The position numbers and the translations under genes were made by a program. Of a stretch of 8,537 bases of DNA, positions 5,589 to 8,537 are shown piece after piece. Each line of letters starts with the position of its first letter. Positions within the stretch are counted from its first letter, which is position 1. The notes beneath the pieces were generated by a model. That model did no database searches and had not been told where the DNA came from. It worked only from the letters and a program-made list of their open reading frames with translations. This DNA comes from Chlamydiia bacterium (GTDB lineage: Bacteria > Chlamydiota > Chlamydiia > Chlamydiales > FEN-1388), in NCBI GenBank assembly GCA_003170575.1, contig PMZB01000099.1, positions 1 through 8,537 of the forward strand, in the 5' to 3' direction.

Positions 5589-6449
5589 TTAGCTTGCAAA
5601 GGAATTCTTATATTTCTCTTGACACGCTCTTAGGGTCGGCAAAAGCTCGGGATATGCACATTTACACCAAGAAAAAAGCGGACGAAGCCTGTTAAGATCA
5701 TGGAGCGTCTGCTTTTTTTGATCTGTCAAGACACACAGTTTTCCTGTGTCTATAAGAATTGCTTTTGTCCCAATAAGCCCAATATTGCCGTTGCGTATCA
5801 GAGCGCCGTCTCTGTCTACCACCTGCTTTTCTCTGCATGTGGCAAGAAGATCGAAAACAGACTGAATGCACTTTTGAGCCCCTGGAAGGTCGCCATTTGC
5901 ACGCAAACAGAGGAGCGTTTCTTTAAGGGGCTGCACCTTTTGCTGCAAAATAAATGGGGTATAAGATAAATCAACTACCTCAATCTTTCCCTTCTTGTTC
6001 AAGAGCGTTACATTGAAATGCTTCGTCTTGATTCCTGCTAGGGAACAAAAAATCATCCCTGTCTCTTCTGGCAATTTTTCTTTTGCCAGATATGCTCCAA
6101 GAAGGCTTTCTCTGACTCTTCTTTGCTTTCTCTTTTTTGTCACATTCTTAAAAAGCTTGAGCACACATGATCCATCAGCACTCTTAAACACAATGGTCTG
6201 CCGGCCTGCCCCAAGAAAAAAGAATGGCTGCTGCAAACGGTTAGCTACCTCGGCAGGTAAAGCTTGCTTTTTGTTGTGCGGGACAAGGGTCTTCCACTGA
6301 TCAGAAAGAGAGACAATAAACTGCCTATTTTTTCGCTCTTGGTGGCGCAGGTATTGATTTATCTCGAAGAAACCTAACACACCTATGATAAGGAGAAGAA
6401 AACCAAGACCAATCTTTTTCATAATTTCATTACCGTGAAAAACTTTCAT
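5589..6449 (-). CDS. Membrane-anchored protein kinase-fold protein
   Basis: A 286-residue protein with one N-terminal membrane helix (about residues 13-29) and a short basic connector, so the rest is either cytosolic or periplasmic. Residues from 75 onward resemble a kinase fold: a nucleotide loop FLGAGRQTIVF (79-88) followed by VLKLFK with the likely ATP-contacting Lys98; a catalytic-loop-like DRDGALIRNGN (Asp212, Asp214, Asn220); and IDTG (Asp234), equivalent to DFG. I recall proteins of this type in chlamydia-like genomes, where they are annotated as hypothetical. Spacing between the Asp and Asn is one longer than the classical HRDxxxxN, so it may be a divergent kinase or a pseudokinase. 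Start choice is uncertain: ATG 6449 has GAGG 11 bases upstream; TTG 6455 and ATG 6422 (directly before the hydrophobic stretch) are alternatives. It is divergent from the ABC transporter. Confidence 0.8.
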   Translation of the reverse strand: MKVFHGNEIMKKIGLGFLLLIIGVLGFFEINQYLRHQERKNRQFIVSLSDQWKTLVPHNKKQALPAEVANRLQQPFFFLGAGRQTIVFKSADGSCVLKLFKNVTKKRKQRRVRESLLGAYLAKEKLPEETGMIFCSLAGIKTKHFNVTLLNKKGKIEVVDLSYTPFILQQKVQPLKETLLCLRANGDLPGAQKCIQSVFDLLATCREKQVVDRDGALIRNGNIGLIGTKAILIDTGKLCVLTDQKKQTLHDLNRLRPLFSWCKCAYPELLPTLRACQEKYKNSFAS

Positions 6450-6484
6450 CCTCAAAAAGACCTCATTGGCATAACAAAGATGCC

Positions 6485-6504
6485 GCTAGTGTCTAGACAC
6501 TAGC
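6485..6504. promoter_or_regulatory. Perfect 20-bp palindrome, possible operator
   Basis: GCTAGTGTCTAGACACTAGC is exactly self-complementary with no spacer. It lies 36 bases upstream of the kinase-like start and 201 bases upstream of the ABC transporter. CTAG occurs at 6486, 6493, 6500 and 6504, the last just overlapping the right edge, and AGCTAGCT (6502-6509) is a second overlapping palindrome. TAGACA on the minus strand within it could serve as a -35 box for the kinase-like gene, with only a poor -10 (TATGCC). A dimeric repressor site is the simplest reading; no T run follows, so it is not a terminator. Confidence 0.45.
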
Positions 6505-6585
6505 TAGCTCAAGTTCATGAGTAAGTGTATATTTTTCTAAGTTTCTTGCCCATTCAGAAGGTGTAGCCCATCCAATTTCCCACAT
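6493..6585 (-). pseudogene. 30-residue open frame, possible gene remnant
   Basis: From ATG 6585 to TAG 6495-6493 the minus strand encodes a peptide of natural-looking composition (MWEIGWATPSEWARNLEKYT, then a ten-residue tail). The frame is open upstream to a TGA TAA pair just beyond the A8 tract (6607-6614 on the minus strand). There is no ribosome site at the ATG. I do not recognise the peptide. The reading as the tail of a decayed gene is speculative, and it may be chance. Confidence 0.2.
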
Positions 6586-6592
6586 AGAAACG

Positions 6593-6614
6593 AGCCCGTG
6601 CCCGGCTTTTTTTT
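6593..6614 (+). terminator. Weak terminator-like hairpin with T8
   Basis: AGCC (6593-6596) pairs with GGCT (6604-6607) around a 7-base loop, and a run of eight T ends at 6614. With A/T pairs beyond a mismatch the stem can lengthen (AAA at 6588-6590 against the T run). The stem is short and no plus-strand gene is known upstream, so it may simply be chance, or may stop transcripts entering the ABC transporter leader. Confidence 0.25.
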
Positions 6615-6640
6615 ATCAAACGCCCCTGTATGGAAATTTT

Positions 6641-6679
6641 TTATCCACATACCCCGACAGAGGAGGGGTATGTGAATAA
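6641..6679. repeat. Strong hairpin upstream of the ABC transporter
   Basis: The arms 6641-6655 and 6665-6679 are complementary over 15 positions with a single mismatch (C6645 against A6675), including ten consecutive perfect pairs, CACATACCCC with GGGGTATGTG. The loop is 9 bases (6656-6664) and contains the first part of an AGGAGG sequence. No T run follows on either strand. It ends 25 bases before the transporter's ATG, a place fit for an operator or an RNA structure that hides a ribosome site. Confidence 0.6.
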
Positions 6680-6692
6680 TATCTTTGTATAG
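6661..6692 (+). promoter_or_regulatory. Shine-Dalgarno plus six-codon leader frame
   Basis: AGGAGG (6661-6666) is a consensus ribosome site. It sits 5 bases before GTG 6672, which opens a six-codon frame (V/M-N-N-I-F-V) ending at TAG 6690-6692, 12 bases before the transporter ATG and in the same frame as it. A start-stop pair ATG TGA (6670-6675) also overlaps. The true start at 6705 has no ribosome site of its own, so reinitiation after this leader is one explanation; an amber mutation in a former longer start is another. Confidence 0.35.
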
Positions 6693-6698
6693 TATAGT
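6688..6698 (+). promoter_or_regulatory. Overlapping TATAGT -10 boxes before ABC gene
   Basis: TATAGT occurs twice, at 6688-6693 and 6693-6698, each matching 5 of 6 consensus positions. No convincing -35 box lies 16-18 bases upstream. If used, transcription would begin at about 6700-6705, giving a nearly or fully leaderless message, which would fit the missing ribosome site at the ATG. It is an alternative to the leader-peptide reading. Confidence 0.3.
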
Positions 6699-6704
6699 CT
6701 TCTT

Positions 6705-8483
6705 ATGGACTCACGAGTTTCTTTGAAGACACTTTTTTCTTTTATATGGAAAAGCTTATCCCCATACAAATGGGGTTTGCTCTTTTTGTTTATTTCCTCT
6801 TTTTCAATGTCAATTGACTCTACCTTTTGGCCATATATCTTGCGCAAAGTTATTGACCAGCTTGTAGCCCATGAAAGCGCCCGCAACATGGTTTGGGACA
6901 GCTTAAAGTGGATTCTTCTCTACGGAGGCTGTTTGTGGATAGCGCTTGAACTAGGGTTTCGCACACAGGGCTTTTTAATGGCGCGGCTTATGCCAAAAAT
7001 CGAGGCAAATGTGCGCGTGCGCATGTTCGATCATGTGCAACACCATTCTCCCCAATACTTTAATGAACGGTTTGCAGGGAACCTTGCCAATAAAATTACT
7101 GATATCACAACCCAAATACCTATCATTCTTCAGCAATTTTTTTATGCCTTCCTGCCTATTTCAGTCGCATTTATTATCGCCTGTTTTTTCTTGTGGCAGG
7201 TGAATTGGATCATTTCGCTCGCGCTTTTTTCAGGAATCGCCATCCATTTAGGCATTTGTCTTTTACTCACCAAAAAGTGTGGAGATCTTGAAAATTTCCA
7301 CAGTGAAGTGAGAAGCACTCTTCTTGGAAGAATTGTTGACAGCTTGACAAACAACCTATCTGTCAATCTTTTTTTTCGATTTCGGCATGAGTACAGCCTT
7401 GTAAAACATCTTCAGGAAGAAGAGAGGCGAGCCAACTATCGAGCAAAACGATATATCGAAATCATGCGGGTTTTCTTTGGATTGTTTACGTTTCTCATTG
7501 AAGGCCTTACCATCAATGGGATCATGATTTTACTTTGGATCCACAATCAGGTTACAACTGGTGAGGTCGTACAAATTTTCAACACTACCGGAATGATGAT
7601 TATGTTCATGTGGTGGTTTAGTATGACAATACCCCAATTTTACCAAGCACTCGGCATTGCAAGGCAAGCGCTGACTATTTTGAATGATCCTTCTGATCTC
7701 ATCGACTCTCCTCAAGCAACAGCTCTTAAAGTCTCAAAAGGGGAAATCATCTTCGAAAAGGCTAACTTTCATTATGGGGAGCATCATCTTTTCCAGGACA
7801 AAGATGTGCATATACATGGAGGAGAAAAAGTAGGCCTTGTTGGATATTCGGGTGCAGGAAAATCAACCTTTGTTCTTCTGATCTTGCGGATGTATGGGCT
7901 GAAAAGCGGACGTATTCTGATAGATGGGCAAGATATAGCTCACCTTTCTCTCCAGTCGCTCCGATCACAGATCGCGCTCATTCCCCAAGACCCGCTTCTT
8001 TTTCATCGATCCCTCGCAGATAACATCCGGTACGGAAGGCTAGACGCAACACTTGATGAAGTAATCGAGGCGGCAAAACAGGCGCATTGTCATGAATTTA
8101 TTCAAAAGCGGGAATCAGGTTATGACACAGAAGTTGGAGAAAGAGGAACCAAGCTCTCTGGAGGAGAGCGGCAAAGAATTGCCATTGCCCGAGCTATTCT
8201 CTCAAGAGCCCCCATCTTGATCCTTGACGAAGCCACCTCAGCTCTTGATTCTGTCACGGAAAAATATATTCATGAAAGTATAAGAGGGCTGATGAAAGGC
8301 AGAACCTCCATTGTGATAGCCCATAGACTCTCAACTCTAGCTGAAATGGACCGCCTTCTTGTCTTTGATGAAGGAAAAATAATCGAGCGTGGATCTCATG
8401 CGGAACTGCTGGCCCGTGGAGGCCACTATGCCCACATGTGGAAAACCCAAGCCCAAGGCTTTCTTCCTGCAGAGCCTGATTAA
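6705..8483 (+). CDS. ABC exporter half-transporter (TM domain plus ATPase)
   Basis: A 592-residue fusion of a six-helix ABC type-1 membrane domain and an ATP-binding domain; two copies would form an exporter like MsbA, MdlB or a multidrug pump. Hydrophobic segments lie at roughly 22-45, 65-85, 140-160, 165-188, 255-278 and 290-312. The ATPase is complete: Walker A GYSGAGKST (380-388), Q-loop IPQDPLLF, signature LSGGERQ (484-490), Walker B ILILDEA (504-510) with catalytic Glu509, and the switch His540 in IVIAHRLS. The substrate cannot be told from sequence; lipid, peptide or drug export are all possible. ATG 6705 is the first start after an in-frame TAG at 6690 and has no Shine-Dalgarno sequence; TTG 6723 is a weaker alternative. 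No partner transporter gene is in the window, so it probably works as a homodimer. Confidence 0.93.
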   Translation: MDSRVSLKTLFSFIWKSLSPYKWGLLFLFISSFSMSIDSTFWPYILRKVIDQLVAHESARNMVWDSLKWILLYGGCLWIALELGFRTQGFLMARLMPKIEANVRVRMFDHVQHHSPQYFNERFAGNLANKITDITTQIPIILQQFFYAFLPISVAFIIACFFLWQVNWIISLALFSGIAIHLGICLLLTKKCGDLENFHSEVRSTLLGRIVDSLTNNLSVNLFFRFRHEYSLVKHLQEEERRANYRAKRYIEIMRVFFGLFTFLIEGLTINGIMILLWIHNQVTTGEVVQIFNTTGMMIMFMWWFSMTIPQFYQALGIARQALTILNDPSDLIDSPQATALKVSKGEIIFEKANFHYGEHHLFQDKDVHIHGGEKVGLVGYSGAGKSTFVLLILRMYGLKSGRILIDGQDIAHLSLQSLRSQIALIPQDPLLFHRSLADNIRYGRLDATLDEVIEAAKQAHCHEFIQKRESGYDTEVGERGTKLSGGERQRIAIARAILSRAPILILDEATSALDSVTEKYIHESIRGLMKGRTSIVIAHRLSTLAEMDRLLVFDEGKIIERGSHAELLARGGHYAHMWKTQAQGFLPAEPD

Positions 8484-8537
8484 GGGACTGGAAAATACTG
8501 CCATTAAATTGTAAGGATGTTAACATTAAGGATATTT
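8484..8537. other. Tail after the ABC gene with small repeats
   Basis: No gene is visible in these last 54 bases. A palindrome ATGTTAACAT (8517-8526) is flanked by a direct repeat TAAGGAT (8512-8518 and 8527-8533). The second copy could act as a ribosome site for a gene starting beyond the window. There is no clear terminator. Confidence 0.3.

Noticed and set aside
6641..6889. 82-residue minus-strand frame over the ABC start
   Set aside because: It is antisense to the transporter's N terminus and to the hairpin; no ribosome site or family resemblance.
8254..8526. 90-residue minus-strand frame at the right edge
   Set aside because: It is antisense to the Walker B and H-loop region of the ABC ATPase, whose coding frame is certain.

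Overview
The window looks like a piece of chromosome from a chlamydia-like bacterium, probably an environmental Parachlamydiales or Waddliaceae type. This is an inference from three things: the lpdA-lipA gene pair, which I recall as adjacent in Chlamydia; a glycogen synthase with the KVGGLGDV and VTRLVQQKG motifs; and a membrane-anchored kinase-fold protein of a type I associate with chlamydia-like genomes. Base composition is moderate and the genes are tightly packed. I see no insertion sequence, CRISPR array, rRNA or attachment site, so this is mostly ordinary core genome. The more unusual material lies in two intergenic stretches (1425-1736 and 6450-6704).

Left half, minus strand. lpdA (3459-4865), lipA (2618-3454) and a HEAT-like repeat gene (1737-2615) follow each other with gaps of 4 and 2 bases, so they almost certainly form one operon. 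LipA builds the lipoyl cofactor and LpdA reoxidises it on the 2-oxoacid dehydrogenases, so the first two genes make and use the same cofactor; the third protein has no known role. After 312 bases without a clear gene comes glgA (1424 to the left edge, truncated there), for glycogen synthesis. That 312-base gap carries a good plus-strand promoter and Shine-Dalgarno site driving a 26-codon signal-peptide-like reading frame, an opposing -10 box for glgA, and two inverted repeats.

Middle. A tRNA-Thr(CGU) gene at 4944-5016 lies on the plus strand, divergent from lpdA and convergent with a SlyB-type outer-membrane lipoprotein gene (5020-5502), whose stop codon is 3 bases from the tRNA. The lipoprotein gene has a clear extended -10 promoter. 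Next on the minus strand is the kinase-fold protein (5589-6449).

Right. A 255-base divergent intergenic region (6450-6704) separates the kinase-like gene from a complete ABC exporter half-transporter (6705-8483, plus strand). It holds a perfect 20-bp palindrome with clustered CTAG tetranucleotides, a short minus-strand reading frame that may be a gene remnant, a weak terminator-like element, a strong 15-bp-arm hairpin, and a perfect Shine-Dalgarno sequence placed for a six-codon leader rather than for the transporter's own ATG. These may be regulatory, but nothing here proves it.
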